A DNA stretch of 64,000 nucleotides from Synaphobranchus kaupii. Its lineage: Eukaryota; Chordata; Actinopteri; Anguilliformes; Synaphobranchidae. Made by a program: the position numbers and the translations under genes. Positions 12,698 through 25,329 of the stretch are shown here, one piece after another (the first letter of the stretch is position 1; the number at the start of each line of letters is the position of its first letter). A model generated the notes under the pieces. It was not told where the DNA came from. It saw nothing but the letters and a program-made list of their open reading frames with translations, and did not search any database. Location of the stretch: positions 401,768 to 465,767 of the forward strand of contig CM056381.1 in NCBI GenBank assembly GCA_029718625.1, read 5' to 3'.

Positions 12698-14334
12698 CAG
12701 TCAAGCCGGAAAGTCTCCCCACCCCTTTCACCTTCTCCACATTTTATTACGTTACAGACTTATACTACAATAGATTGAGTTCATTTTTTGCCTCAAACAT
12801 CTACACACAATAGCCAATAATGACAAAGTGAAAACAGGTTTTTAGAAAATATGCAATTTTATTTTACTGACAAAAATAGGTTATTTAGGGGTTACATATC
12901 TGTACACACCCTTAGCCTAATACTTGGTTGCTGCACCTTTGGTAGCGATTACAGCTTCAAGGCATCTTGGGAAAGAAGCTACGAGCTTGGCACACTTGTT
13001 TCTGGACATTTTTGCCCATTCCTCTTGGCATATCCTTGCAAGCTCCGTCAGGTTGGATGGGGAGCGTCGGTACACAGCCATTTTCAGCTCTTTCCACAGA
13101 TGTTCAATTGGATTCAAGTCTGGGCTCTGGCTGGGCCACTCAAGGACATGCACAGACTTTCTCCGAAGCCACTCCTTTGTTCTCTTGGCTGTGTGCTTCG
13201 GGTCGTTGTCATGTTGGAAGGTAAACCTTCGCCCCAGTCTGAGGTCCAGAGCACTCTGGAGCAGGTTTTCTTCAAGGATCTCGGTGTACTTAGGTGCATT
13301 CATCTTTCCCTCTATCAGGACTAGTCGCCCCGTTCCGCTGCTGAAAAACATCCCCACATCATGATGCTGCCACCGCCATGCTTCACTGTAGGGATGGTAT
13401 TAGCCAGGTGATGAGCGGTGCCTGGTTTCCTCCAGACGTGATGCTTGGTATTCAGGCCAAAAAGTTCCATTTTGGTTTCATCAGACCAGAGAATCTTGAT
13501 TCTCATGGTTTGAGAGTCCTCTAGGTGCCTTTTGACAAACTCCAAGCGGGCTGTGATGTGCCTTTTACTAAGGAGGGGCTTCCGTCTGGCCACTACCATA
13601 AAGGCCTGATTGGTGGAGTGCTGCCTGGATGGTTGATCTTCTGAAAGGTTCTCCCATCTCCACAAGGATACGCTGGAGCTCTGTCAGAGTGACCCTTGGG
13701 TTCCTGCTCACCTCCCTGGCCAAGGCCCGTCTTCCCCGATTGCTCAGTTTGGCCGGGCGGCCAGGTCTAGGAAGATTCTTGGTGGTTCCAAACTTCTTGC
13801 ATTTACGAATGATGGTGGCCACTGTGCTCTTTGGGACCTGTAAAGCTGCAGAGATTTTTCCGTACCCTTCTCCAGATCTATGTCTTGACACAATCCTGTT
13901 TCTGAGATCTGCAGATAATTCCTTTGACCCCATGGCTTGGAGTTTGCTCTGACATGCACTGTCAACTGTGGGACCTTATATAGGCAGGTGTTGGCAATCC
14001 CCAATCATGTCCAATCAATTGAATTTATCACAGGTGGACTCCAATTAAGTTGTAGAAACATCTCAAGCAGTATCAGTGGAAACAAAATGCACCTCAGCTC
14101 ACTTTTGGGTGTCATATCAAAGGGTGTGCACACTTGTGTACATATGATATTTTACATTTAGATTTTTTATAAATTAGCACAAATGTCTAAAAACCTGTTT
14201 TCACTTTGTCATTATGGGCTATTTTGTGTAGAATCTTGAGACAAAAAATGAACTCAATCTATTGTAGAATATGTCTGTAACGTAATAAAACGTGGAGAAG
14301 GTGAAAGGGGTGGGGAGACTTTCCGGCTTGACTG
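12698..14334 (-). mobile_element. Tc1-like DNA transposon, near full length
   Basis: Terminal inverted repeats begin CAGTCAAGCCGG at 12698 and end CCGGCTTGACTG at 14334, each flanked by the TA target dinucleotide. The inner parts of the terminal repeats also match (aaaacctgttttcactttgtca at the right end and its reverse complement at the left). The outer palindrome extends through TACATA, so the exact cut position could shift by a few bases. Length is about 1.64 kb, the usual size for fish Tc1 elements. Inside is a minus-strand transposase with frame breaks. Confidence 0.95.
12917..13933 (-). pseudogene. Tc1/mariner transposase, frameshifted
   Basis: This encoded the cut-and-paste transposase that binds the element's terminal repeats. 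From the ATG at 13933 the N-terminal helix-turn-helix region runs MGSKELSADLRNRIVSRH, followed by a second paired-like helix-turn-helix and the GRPAKLS basic hinge. The catalytic DDE triad is visible: DETKMELFG (first D), HDNDPKHTA (second D) and SPDLNPIEHLW (E, about 34 residues later, the DD34E class). The frame breaks between SGLYG and [10 protein letters not shown] (about 13600) and again after the GCFSAA segment (about 13340). The full length would be about 340 residues. As written it cannot make an active protein, so the copy is dead unless the indels are sequence errors. Confidence 0.93.
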
Positions 14335-14336
14335 TA

Positions 14337-16312
<1,976 letters not shown>

Positions 16313-16852
16313 AATTGAAGGGGTAATAAACACTGGCTTTGTTTCTGTCTCCGCCCACTTCGCAATTTCAAAAGACGCGAATTGGACTCGAGTGAGAGAA
16401 CACAGACGGGAGGGGGGAGGAGGGAGGAGTTACAGTTGGGGGAAGGGGCAAATAGATCCATTCGGTAACGCGTCATAAACACGTAGGCGGAGCCAGCAGG
16501 GGGGGTGGGGGGGGGGGGGGGGCCGTTTGAAATGAAAGGGCTAACGTTATTTGTGCAGTTTGAATACCCATCAATCAAGAAGAGGGGGAGACGGGGCGTT
16601 GACTTGCTTACGTGGAAAAAAGGTTTTACCTTTTTTTCACGTCACGGATAGGGGCGTGGCTCAAATGAAACTTTTCACTTTGGATTTCAGCGAATGGCTC
16701 TTTTTTGGCACAAAATGCAGTGGCACGGTTTAATTACATTTTATTAAATTTTTTATTTTTTAAAGAATAGGATATATGTGATTTATGAAATGGAGACAAG
16801 ATACTCGTCTTTATAACTCAAAATATTTAGTGTTCATTACCCCTTTAATGTA
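16313..16852. mobile_element. MITE-like element with ~21-bp terminal inverted repeats
   Basis: The left end attgaaggggtaataaacac (16315) and the right end agtgttcattacccctttaa (16829-16850) are reverse complements with two mismatches. The interior is GC-richer than the surroundings and holds a G-rich run at 16499-16522. There is no transposase. Family and target duplication were not resolved. Confidence 0.5.
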
Positions 16853-16927
16853 ACAGAATTATTTTGCAGTCAGGTATTTTCACCTGCCCTCAATTTTTGC
16901 AATTGTGAAGACCACAAGGAAACCACG

Positions 16928-16998
16928 TGGCTCAGTCACTGGCCATCAGCCCCATTAGAATCCCTGTGTAACTGTGGATTCGAATCCCCACCATGCAT
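16928..16998 (+). other. tRNA-like (SINE head or tRNA relic)
   Basis: A-box-like gtggctcagtcactgg is followed about 45 bp later by B-box-like ggattcgaatcccc, the spacing of an internal RNA polymerase III promoter. A clean cloverleaf was not confirmed, so this is more likely the head of a tRNA-derived SINE than a working tRNA gene. Confidence 0.4.
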
Positions 16999-17218
16999 GG
17001 ATAAAGTGAATAAAGCGGTAAATTACATAAGGAGGGGACTGTCTGCTCTCCTTTAAAAAACTACAAATCCCATCAGGTCACAGGCTCAAAGTTCCATTTA
17101 CACAGATTAACTGGTGTAAAAATATTTTTTTTAAACTGCATTCCTTCTAAGATCTCCACCTGAACAAAGGATTGACCTAAATGTAGTGGGACGTCCTGCG
17201 TTGTCCCTAAGCTACACC

Positions 17219-17259
17219 ACACACACACACACACACACACACGCAAACACACACACATT
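17219..17259. repeat. (CA)n microsatellite
   Basis: Short CA tract interrupted by one CGCAAA. Confidence 0.9.
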
Positions 17260-19049
17260 ACTTGTTGTAGGAGGTGATGGGCACATTGAGGCAGCTCATA
17301 TTGTAGATGAAGGAGCTCTTATACCCAGCCAACAGCAACACAATACAGGCGCCATCTGGAGTTGCACATTCCAAGCTTTGAGAAGCGTCCATGCCTCTCA
17401 CTGGCGAGAGAGGACTTCCAAAAAACACACAGTGCCCCCCCCCATCAAGGGTTAACCCCAGAGAGGTGCACAGATCTCCTACACTAATATCAGTCCTGTC
17501 AAATAAGAGAGGAAAAATGGATGTCATATCACACACTGCTTTGCAGTGATGGTAGCCTCAGATATTAATAGGAGTGAATAGAGCCTCTTGGCGATATTTG
17601 TAGTGTGAAATGATATATATATCTGACATCAATCACAACAAAAAAAACTAAAATAATAAAGTTTTGAAGGGGACAAAATAGGCTGTTTGGTGAACGTTAC
17701 CTTTTTATAAAGCCAACGTGCATTGGCACATTTTCCCCCTTAGATATCACTGTTCTTTGTACATTTGTAAAACATAAATACTGTGTGATATCCCCAGGTG
17801 CAGTAATTGCTTTTTGACCAGTTCCCTTATTTAAACAGAATTTTTTTTAACTTATGGGATTGGGCTTATTTTGTCCTGGAGATCTTTTGTCAGAGATCTT
17901 GACTGTAGGCTTGTTGGGCTTCGACAGCAAATCACTGCAAAATCATCAAGTGCCTGGGATTGTCACAGTGTCACCTGACCTGACTATACCTCTACCACAA
18001 GTGGGTAATGCATCTGGGAGCGCTGATGGAGAATCTGTGAGGATTTTAGGGCATGAGGCTTAATTTAAATTAAAAAACATTTTGTATATATGTTCAGTGT
18101 TGTTAATTCTGGTTTATTTTCTTTTTGGCACATCATTGATTGAATTTGTGCTTTCTGGTAATGGTAATTTGTCAAAAACAACGATCAGAGGAAAAAAAGA
18201 CATTATTGATTACCATTACACACATGCATGTACTGTATTACTGAGCAGTTTTTCAGAATTTTTAAATCTAAGGGAAAACAGAGGCAGATTTTCACACTGA
18301 AGTATTTTGGTAGACAACTGTTATGTCTCGATTATATTCATTTCATGGCAGCCTCACTTTACATCAACTGAACATTGAAGCAGTTACAGCTAAATTGTAT
18401 TCTCAAGTTAAGAGAGATATTAAGCGATCCAATCGTAATGATTGCTTTTTACGAGCTAGAGTAGTTTGCGAAACGCTTCCCGCTTTGAGGTCAGCGATTG
18501 GCTGAAAATGGATCTACGCTCAAAAGTGTGTTGTCATTGGACCAGACCACTCTTCCCTCTTCTTGTCAATTAGGTACAGGCTATTCATAGGCACGAAGGG
18601 TGAATTGGGCCTGCTGCCAGTCTTACCTAAGTAAATTTAGATAAGGTACAGGGTACAGCTGGAAAATGTTATCCTCATTTAAAACGACATTTACAAAAAT
18701 GACATGGCCATAGTGGTCTAGTTCTATTTTAGTATTTTTAATCATTTTATGTTTGAGAATGTATTATGTTTTCCTATTTTGGGACAGTCTTAGTCCATAA
18801 TATTATTTTACAGGAGGGATTATCATCTCCTATTACAACTGAAGAGGCAGAAATGGATTTCTGTCCTTTTGTCAGTTAAGGGTTGCAGTGAATAATGTGA
18901 AAGCCGTAATTGTGAAGGTCATCGTGATCTGCGTGTGACTAATTGCTGTCCGTTTTGCACCGCCAGCCCGACCTAGCCTTCTTCACAGCGCCAAGTAGAT
19001 TTGATGCAGATTTCCTCACTGTGTTTATGTATCCGTATCCTACAGTGCA
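17260..19049. other. intergenic, no gene supported
   Basis: A minus-strand frame at 17258-17536 and plus-strand frames at 17854-18063 and 18082-18300 are open. None shows a known domain, paired splice sites or start context, so they are not called. The remainder is AT-rich. Confidence 0.45.
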
Positions 19050-20460
19050 ACTGCACCTGCAGGTGCTCAGGCCCGCGCTCTAACTGCACGTGCAGGCGCT
19101 CAGGCCCGCGCTCTAACTGCACGTGCAGGCGCTCAGGCCCGCGCTCTAACTGCACGTGCAGGCGCTCAGGCCCGCGCTCTAACTGCACGTGCAGGTGCTC
19201 AGGCCCGCGCTCTAACTGCACGTGCAGGTGCTCAGGCCCGCGCTCTAACTGCACGTGCAGGTGCTCAGGCCCGCGCTCTAACTGCACGTGCAGGTGCTCA
19301 GGCCCGCGCTCTAACTGCACGTGCAGGTGCTCAGGCCCGCGCTCTAACTGCACGTGCAGGTGCTCAGGCCCGCGCTCTAACTGCACGTGCAGGTGCTCAG
19401 GCCCGCGCTCTAACTGCACGTGCAGGTGCTCAGGCCCGCGCTCTAACTGCAGGTGCTCAGGCCCGCGCTCTAACTGCACGTGCAGGTGCTCAGGCCCGCG
19501 CTCTAACTGCACGTGCAGGTGCTCAGGCCCGCGCTCTAACTGCACGTGCAGGCGCTCAGGCCCGCGCTCTAACTGCATGTGCAGGTGCTCAGGCCCGCGC
19601 TCTAACTGCACGTGCAGGCGCTCAGGCCCGCGCTCTAACTGCATGTGCAGGTGCTCAGGCCCGGGCTCTAACTGCACGTGCAGGCGCTCAGGCCCGCGCT
19701 CTAACTGCATGTGCAGGTGCTCAGGCCCGGGCTCTAACTGCACGTGCAGGCGCTCAGGCCCGCGCTCTAACTGCACGTGCAGGTGCTCAGGCCCGCCCTC
19801 TAACTGCATGTGCAGGTGCTCAGGCCCGCGCTCTAACTGCACGTGCAGGCGCTCAGGCCCGCGCTCTAACTGCACGTGCAGGCGCTCAGGCCCGCGCTCT
19901 AACTGCACGTGCAGGCGCTCAGGCCCGCGCTCTAACTGCACGTGCAGGCGCTCAGGCCCGCGCTCTAACTGCACGTGCAGGTGCTCAGGCCCGGGCTCTA
20001 ACTGCACGTGCAGGCGCTCAGGCCCGCGCTCTAACTGCATGTGCAGGTGCTCAGGCCCGGGCTCTAACTGCATGTGCAGGTGCTCAGGCCCGGGCTCTTA
20101 CTGCACGTGCAGGTGCTCAGGCCCGGGCTCTAACTGCACGTGCAGGTGCTCAGGCCCGGGCTCTAACTGCACGTGCAGGTGCTCAGGCCCGGGCTCTAAC
20201 TGCACGTGCAGGCGCTCAGGCCCGCGCTCTAACTGCACGTGCAGGCGCTCAGGCCCGCGCTCTAACTGCATGTGCAGGTGCTCAGGCCCGCGCTCTAACT
20301 GCACGTGCAGGTGCTCAGGCCCGCGCTCTAACTGCACGTGCAGGCGCTCAGGCCCGCGCTCTAACTGCACGTGCAGGCGCTCAGGCCCGCGCTCTAACTG
20401 CACGTGCAGGTGCTCAGGCCCGCGCTCTAACTGCACGTGCAGGTGCTCAGGCCCGCCCGG
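19050..20460. repeat. 33-bp minisatellite, ~43 copies, CACGTG in most units
   Basis: The 33-bp unit contains tgcacgtgcagg, then ygctcaggcccg, then cgctctaac. Variants are c/t in GCAGGYGCT, CACGTG/CATGTG, and cccgcgctc/cccgggctc. One copy near 19450 lacks 6 bp, and a terminal copy carries cccgcccgg. Because the period is a multiple of three, both strands are open over long distances (496 codons plus, 366 codons minus), giving CTCRRSGPRSN and LHVQLERGPER repeats. There is no start context, no unique domain and no splice evidence, so these frames are a by-product of the period. Most units carry the palindrome CACGTG, the canonical E-box. Confidence 0.97.
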
Positions 20461-21499
20461 GCTCTCTGATCGATGCGCAGCACACACCTGAGGGGGAGGG
20501 GACATTTCTGGGAAGTTTAGGAGCTTCTTGGGGTAGCTGTTGCTTCGCCTCTTGTTTTACTCTGCAGCGCCCCCTACCACAAAATGGCTCCTCCACACAC
20601 ACAGTGTCAACTGGTACACAGAGCATCAGCATGGCTAATACCCTAGAACAGGCAGTGAGAGAGACATTCTGGCTCCACATTTTCACACCTGTCAGGCCTC
20701 TTACTAATGGTCTGGGGTCTATGCTGCAGCACACTACCCACTGAGGCCTGGCTCAAAAGATTCGGAGGATGTGCATCGCAAATTAATATCTTTGCAATTT
20801 GTCTGCGAGATTTATCGTTATAAGCAGATTTGATTTACGGGGGGAAAAAAGCATAATTCCCCTGTACAGAGACAGGTAATGTATAAGGCTGCTGTCACAA
20901 TTTTGAGCAGAAGTCAAAATGGCATCTCCCCAACTGTGTGTAGATCAATGTGTTTCATTCACATTGTGGTGTGGTCCTGCAGACCGTTCAGAACGATTTG
21001 CATGTTCGTGGGGAAACATTGTCTGTCTACACATTGTGTACGGATATGGGATGACAGACAGTTATTGCAGAAAGGAACAAGGGGAATCCACCAGGGCTCA
21101 GTCAATATGTTGGTCATGAAGAGTTTATTAAAACAGTAAAAGGAAAATACACAGTCAGTTATTGTTGTTACGCATATACAGTAAACACAAAAACTGAAAA
21201 TGTAAGCTTACTTGTGACACCTGCTGTTCTGTTGTTGTAATTACATCCATTAAATCTGCAACTGGAAAATCTTGATTGTTAAGCAAGTGTACATACAGTA
21301 CTGTTCATGTGCATAATCTGATGCAGATAATTTTTCTGTGTGTATACCAAGCTATATGATTGCAGGTATGAGGGGCCGTTTAGGCCATAATTCGATTTCG
21401 GACCTCTCACATACATATATTCTCTCTCACATACAGTACATAATGTTCTCACTCTCACAAATATATATTCTCATAAGAACTCTTGTGGCAACGCAACTC
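20461..21499. other. intergenic, no gene recognised
   Basis: The segment 20461-20760 is GC-moderate flank of the minisatellite, followed by AT-rich sequence. No domain, RNA gene or repeat with clear ends is seen. Confidence 0.5.
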
Positions 21500-22399
21500 T
21501 TTTTGTTGTTTTTAAAAGCATCGTGGCAGCTACCAGTGGAGGCGACTCTGAAGAACACAGTCGGTGGTATAACGTGTTTTCTCAAGGTAAGACGGCTGCA
21601 TTAAATTAATTTAATTAAACCGTTAAAGGTGGTTTAACGCTAGCTTTTAACAGAGACAGTATTTTTCCCTTCTACCGCCTCTGATAGTTGGCTAATTTAG
21701 CGTTACTAGGTTCATTAACGTCTGTAACGTAAATCTACCTCAAAGATCAGGTAAAATAACATAACCCCATGATTTAATTATATTATTAGCTATTAATGTG
21801 TTGTTCTGTGGAACAAAATACATGATCCTATGCCCTATACCTGTAGTCTGGTCTAGTTGACATAAGACTAATTAAATTAAGTTCCTTGGATTGACAGTGA
21901 TTCCCTGTTAGATTGATATGAGTTCAATATAAATCAAGTCAGATATACTTCACAGTAACTTTAATAGATGCATAAATGTGGTATGATAATTATTTTTCAT
22001 TGGCACTCCTATATGAAATATTGGCTAGCCTACATAACAAGCTTCCCTTAGTGCCACCACATCGAGTCTGTATTTACACTTGTTCGTTGTTTACCTCAGA
22101 TGGCCTCTAAACAAAAATCTCATAAGGCCATGGCCCGTGTGAAACTGTTAGATGATGTGATTTCTCTGTTTGGGGGACCACAGAACTGTGTCTGTGGTTT
22201 CCACTCTGTGAAGGTAATGTTAACATAGCTGACTGATGGACATACTATGTGGGAGTAGTTTGTATTGATTGTAATGGAAATTTTTTCTATTTATTTGGCT
22301 CAGCCCACCAGCAGTGTAACCTCTGCGTCAGCCCGTGAAGCTGTCTTTAAATATTTCTTTATCTACTATCACACAACCGTGAACGTGTATATATTCTGA
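21500..22399 (+). other. doubtful small spliced gene
   Basis: Three segments could join. A leader ending CTCAAG|GTAAGA at 21586. A 114-bp exon at 22100-22213 that begins exactly at ATG after TTACCTCAG, encodes 38 codons starting MASKQKSHKAMARVKLLDDV, and ends AAG|GTAATG. A third exon from 22304 after TTTGGCTCAG, open to a TGA at 22397-22399. The predicted product is about 69 residues. The middle exon has coding-like composition and Cys residues (NCVCGF). The third exon runs into a degenerate repeat, which argues against it. No family was recognised. Confidence 0.25.
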
Positions 22400-22740
22400 C
22401 TAATTGACTGAGTACCCATAATGCATTTCATCTACTATCACACATCTGTGAGTGTACATATTTTGATTGGCACCGTTTACTCTCAATGCTTTTTATGTAC
22501 TAACACACAATGTTTTGTACATATAAATATATATATATCAACATGCCATGTAAATGCATTGTAAGTATGTCTGTTTAAAAACAGATTTAAAATAAGTAAC
22601 TAAAGAGTCATAAACAAGTTCAAACAAATCAGCAAACTCGGGGGTTATGTTATTTCTGGGTACCTAATTTATATGTTCCGATTAATCCATTCTGATTACC
22701 CATAATGCATATCATGCATTATCGCAAACCATGAATGTAA
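22366..22740. repeat. degenerate tandem repeat (~80-bp unit)
   Basis: Recurring blocks resemble tctactatcacacaaccgtg, then attctgactaattgac, then acccataatgcat. About four decayed copies are spaced about 65-100 bp apart. There is no coding potential. Confidence 0.5.
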
Positions 22741-23004
22741 CAGTATGGTATTTTATGTATGTAGCAGCAAGGCAAATTCCACTGTACACCTGGTTTGCTC
22801 CTTTTTACAGGACACATTAAATGCGTAATCAAAAATAGATAGGCATATTTTTGAGGAATTCTTTCAGTTTTCTATAGCCAAGGTATGTGTCGGACATACG
22901 CTGAAGTAAATTTTATGCACAAAATGTCTGGAAAATACTTACTTCCAGTGGAATAGATTTTCCATTATAAATGTCCTCAAATAAATTTTTATTCCTTTAT
23001 TTCA

Positions 23005-23172
23005 CCATGGTTGTTGAATAAGTAAGGGATAATGACAGAGCGGCTGGGCATTACGCAGTTTGAATGCCCAACGCAGAGGTAGTGAATTGCCAAGGGCAAA
23101 TTCCCTCCACGAAGGGTATTCGTAATGCCCAGTCCCAAGGTCATTATCCAGCTTATACAATGGCTTACCAAT
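23005..23172. mobile_element. small MITE/foldback element
   Basis: The left segment with ttgttgaataagtaagggat, aatgac and ctgggcattacg mirrors the right segment with cgtaatgcccag, gtcattatcc and agcttatacaatgg. The element is about 165 bp with no open frame, and the family was not resolved. The sequence ttaaagggatagttcaccca just downstream (from about 23232) resembles the terminal motif of another common fish DNA element. Confidence 0.6.
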
Positions 23173-23679
23173 AAAAATAACACAATTGTAATTAAAACAC
23201 GTGTGTCAAAATATGAGATGGAAACATTACTTAAAGGGATAGTTCACCCATTTTGAAGAATTTGATATTGTTTTACTTACCCCAGAAATGGTATAGGGCT
23301 GTAGTGATGCTGTCCTGGTCTCACTGTTGTAGGTAAATTGTAGTAAATCCTGAATTGGAGCAATGCTAACAATTAGCATATTGCCATTGGATAGAATGTC
23401 CCCCCGGCTTACTTTGTTTAAATAACAGCATAAATCCACTCAAATAAGGTTGAACAACAGCTTCGTTGTTGAAAAATGAAAATGCACGATTACTGAGTGC
23501 ACAAGGACAATATTTTCACTCAAATTACTATATGTGATTATTTCATTTCAGCCTGTCTGTTTAGAATATGAACATCCGGTAAGAGAGCTGGTGTTGTGTC
23601 GAATTCTATTCCCCCACAAAATCATGTTCCCCCAAGCGTTATTATTTCAGGAAATAGCGTAATGGGCGCGCGATCTGTA

Positions 23680-24040
23680 CCGTTCCCCCTATGGTTCTGA
23701 AGAAAGGAAGGCCTCACATTCACCAAACTGATACTGGTAACTCATCTCCCCATATAGAGATAATGCACCAAGTTTCACCATCGTAGCACCAAATCTGTCC
23801 GTTTCCATAGGGGGAAACATTATCCGACGGCTGAATTGAGCCCCGTCAGATACCGTTCCCCCTATGGTTCTGAAGAAAGGAAGGTCTCATGTTCACCAAA
23901 CCAGTATTTGTAAAACATCTCACCATACTGGGGGGATTCACCAAGGCTCACCATCCTGCCTCCAGCTTATTACATTTTTATAAGAGGAATGAATTGAGCT
24001 GTTACATACTGTTCACTCTGTGTTTATAAAGAATGGAAGG
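23680..24040. repeat. degenerate ~170-bp direct repeat, 2-3 copies
   Basis: The phrase taccgttccccctatggttc followed by tgaagaaaggaagg recurs at about 23678 and 23852. A more decayed version occurs at about 24005 (tactgttcactctgtgttta, then taaagaatggaagg). Following text (ttcaccaaac, then catctc and ccata) also repeats in the same order. Confidence 0.7.
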
Positions 24041-25329
24041 TCTTTTTTTTACCAGCTTCTGTTTGTAATACTATATACTATATTCCTGGCTCCTGTACAT
24101 CCCATGACTTCTAATGTTTACCAAGTTATTTTTTGTTTGTTTATAAGGTGAAAATCTGCAAAGTATGTTTAAAATGCAACACATTTCTTCAGTTAGCGTT
24201 TAAAAGATGTGGCTGGGTGGGTCTTTAATGTTCAAATGACATTTCCTCAATTTATTTATCGTTCATTTAAAAGGTTTGTGAGATAAATGAAGGTAATTTC
24301 TTAAATTAATAATAAACACCAGAAATGTAATTATTTGTGTTTTTAATCACTATCCTGCCTTCCAATAATGCATTTTAAGGGAAAATATTACTTCTATTAT
24401 ACACTCCCTACAAACATTTACACTGACTTTTGTTTCATGTTAATGCTTCCAGAAATGAATAATTGGGAAGACATATTCATCAATTATACAATGAAACACC
24501 AGAAAAAAAACACAAGCTTTCATTTGTAGTAGTACTAGTACTACTACACTTTTTGGACATGACTAGTCATCCATTCTGTTCAGCATGGTTGCTCAATAAA
24601 CTTTGTTTTAAGTGTTTTAATTCTTTATATATTGAATGTAGATTATTTCTCATGCACCTAGATTGACAAACCATTGGTGTAGGAATAACATTTCGAGTTT
24701 CTAAGAGTTTTATAATTTTGTTCTGTAATCCTAATCTTGGCAATAGCCCTAACCTTAAATATGTGATTTTCAATTTAAATCAATGAAAAGCAATGTAATC
24801 AATTCAAGATAATTTTTTATAAAAAAATTGTCCCATACACATCCAGTATTCCTAGCCCAAACCCTAATGGTCATGTTAAATATTTTCTAAGATAGATGAA
24901 AATCTATTTAAATATCATCTCAATGAAGGTGAAGGAAAGACTAACCCTCACACTAACCCTTTCCCTAGGCTCCAAAACATCACTTACCTTTTGCATGCGG
25001 GAGACCTGTAGGTCACATGGTAGAGTTGAGCTTCATCAGCAAAGCAATGATATGCGGACGCTTGTAGAGACTATAGGTTGCTGATCCCGTGCCACCCCAA
25101 GCAACCTAAAAGTAACGTCCAGCAAGGTACAAAGCAATCCAGGTAAGGGCAGAGCCACACACTCCCATTGCAGACGCCGAAGACAGAGACTGTGGTGGCC
25201 AAGTGTCATATGCAGCATGCACCAAAACACACACACTTCTCACAATCTCACCTTCAACAGTATGTTAATATTGCCATCATTGCATTAATGGCCAGTCATG
25301 TACAGAAGATTGCAGACAGAAAATACTGT
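24041..25329. other. intergenic, no gene recognised
   Basis: AT-rich. It contains a perfect 22-bp palindrome at 24526-24547 (arms gtagtagtact). No coding exons or RNA genes are seen. Confidence 0.5.

Noticed and set aside
17258..17536. 92-codon minus-strand frame with a hydrophobic stretch
   Set aside because: It looked protein-like, but no family, start context or splice-linked neighbour was found.
19001..20491. 496-codon plus-strand frame (and 366-codon minus frame) of 11-residue Cys/Arg or LHVQLERGPE repeats
   Set aside because: The frames exist because the minisatellite period (33 bp) is a multiple of three. Both strands are open, and there is no unique domain, promoter or splice support.
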